DNA from: Rhodospirillaceae bacterium
GTDB lineage: Bacteria; Pseudomonadota; Alphaproteobacteria; SP197
Direction: 5' to 3'
Assembly (NCBI GenBank): GCA_002722885.1
Contig: PBNE01000005.1
Coordinates: 1 to 64,000, forward strand
DNA: 64,000 nt
Below the pieces are notes generated by a model. That model ran no database searches, was not told the origin of the DNA, and saw nothing but the letters and a program-made list of their open reading frames with translations. A program made the translations under genes and the position numbers. This document shows positions 63,959-64,000 of the stretch, in pieces. How positions within the stretch are numbered: position 1 is the stretch's first letter; every line of letters starts with the position of its first letter.

Positions 63959-64000
63959 TTATCCGATCAGAACATCGGTCACGAACTTCACCCCGGGATA
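63959..64000 (-). CDS. 3' end of an unidentified gene cut by the window edge
   Basis: The minus-strand frame from the edge reads YPGVKFVTDVLIG and stops at TAA 63959-63961. It could be the last 13 residues of a gene upstream of dusB. The fragment is too short to identify. Confidence 0.25.
   Translation of the reverse strand, partial: YPGVKFVTDVLIG

Overview
The window looks like a GC-rich alphaproteobacterial chromosome, probably Rhodospirillales-like. The strongest evidence is the right-hand block, which has the typical alphaproteobacterial order dusB(nifR3)-ntrB-ntrC-ntrY-ntrX-trkA-D-amino-acid transaminase-hfq-hflX, with mazG nearby.

Left end (1-9680): an accessory defence or restriction-modification island. 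In order: the C-terminal part of a MORC/MutL-type GHKL ATPase (cut by the window edge), a Z1-type superfamily II helicase, a PD-(D/E)XK nuclease of the DUF4420 type, an AIPR (abortive infection) protein, and a DUF2971 gene interrupted by an in-frame TAG. A convergent Dcm-like cytosine-5 methyltransferase follows, then a divergent Vsr mismatch endonuclease. The first four genes overlap or are 1 nt apart, as expected for one operon. The island ends beside a tRNA-Ser(TGA) gene whose 3' end points into it, a common integration position. GHKL-Z1-REase-methylase-Vsr clusters have been predicted by comparative genomics. I know of no mechanism for this combination with AIPR and DUF2971, and it is my main candidate for an undescribed system.

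9.9-22.5 kb: a decaying SGNH hydrolase/HEAT-like pair (13-bp tandem duplication, tandem stop codons), a phosphoethanolamine-methyltransferase-like enzyme, an SDR, a persulfide dioxygenase-rhodanese fusion, two PhyH dioxygenases and a DUF2165 membrane protein. Next is a minus-strand acyl-CoA operon: acyl-CoA dehydrogenase, FrhB-type Fe-S flavoprotein, ADP-forming acyl-CoA synthetase, and a PECR-like SDR without the usual Tyr/Lys pair. A divergent TetR regulator with a 28-bp dyad operator flanks it.

22.5-36.7 kb: nitrogen-compound catabolism. A creatininase/PhzS-like monooxygenase/hydrolase operon is followed by a FecR protein and GlpD. A D-hydantoin pathway (hydantoinase, N-carbamoyl-D-amino-acid hydrolase, hydantoin racemase) is spread around a PLP decarboxylase, a TetR gene, a Rieske oxygenase pseudogene, a GFA remnant, a Ser/Thr dehydratase and two tandem esterases.

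36.7-52.7 kb: a small RHH-like gene, cell-wall genes (MltB, RlpA, D-Ala-D-Ala carboxypeptidase) leading into tmk-holB-metG-tatD-MBL hydrolase, a pseudogene patch (RhtB, VOC), a DAO-family oxidase, a frameshifted GNAT, RidA, a YghU/YfcG-type GST, an amidohydrolase, MazG and a third PhyH protein.

52.7-64 kb: hflX, hfq, dat, trkA and the nitrogen regulators. A TGCAC/GTGCA dyad resembling an NtrC site lies just upstream of dusB. NtrX here has lost the sigma-54 contact loop and the Walker B glutamate. Gene ends inferred from frameshifts assume the sequence is correct. Several lesions could be assembly errors, but the 13-bp duplication looks like a genuine mutation.
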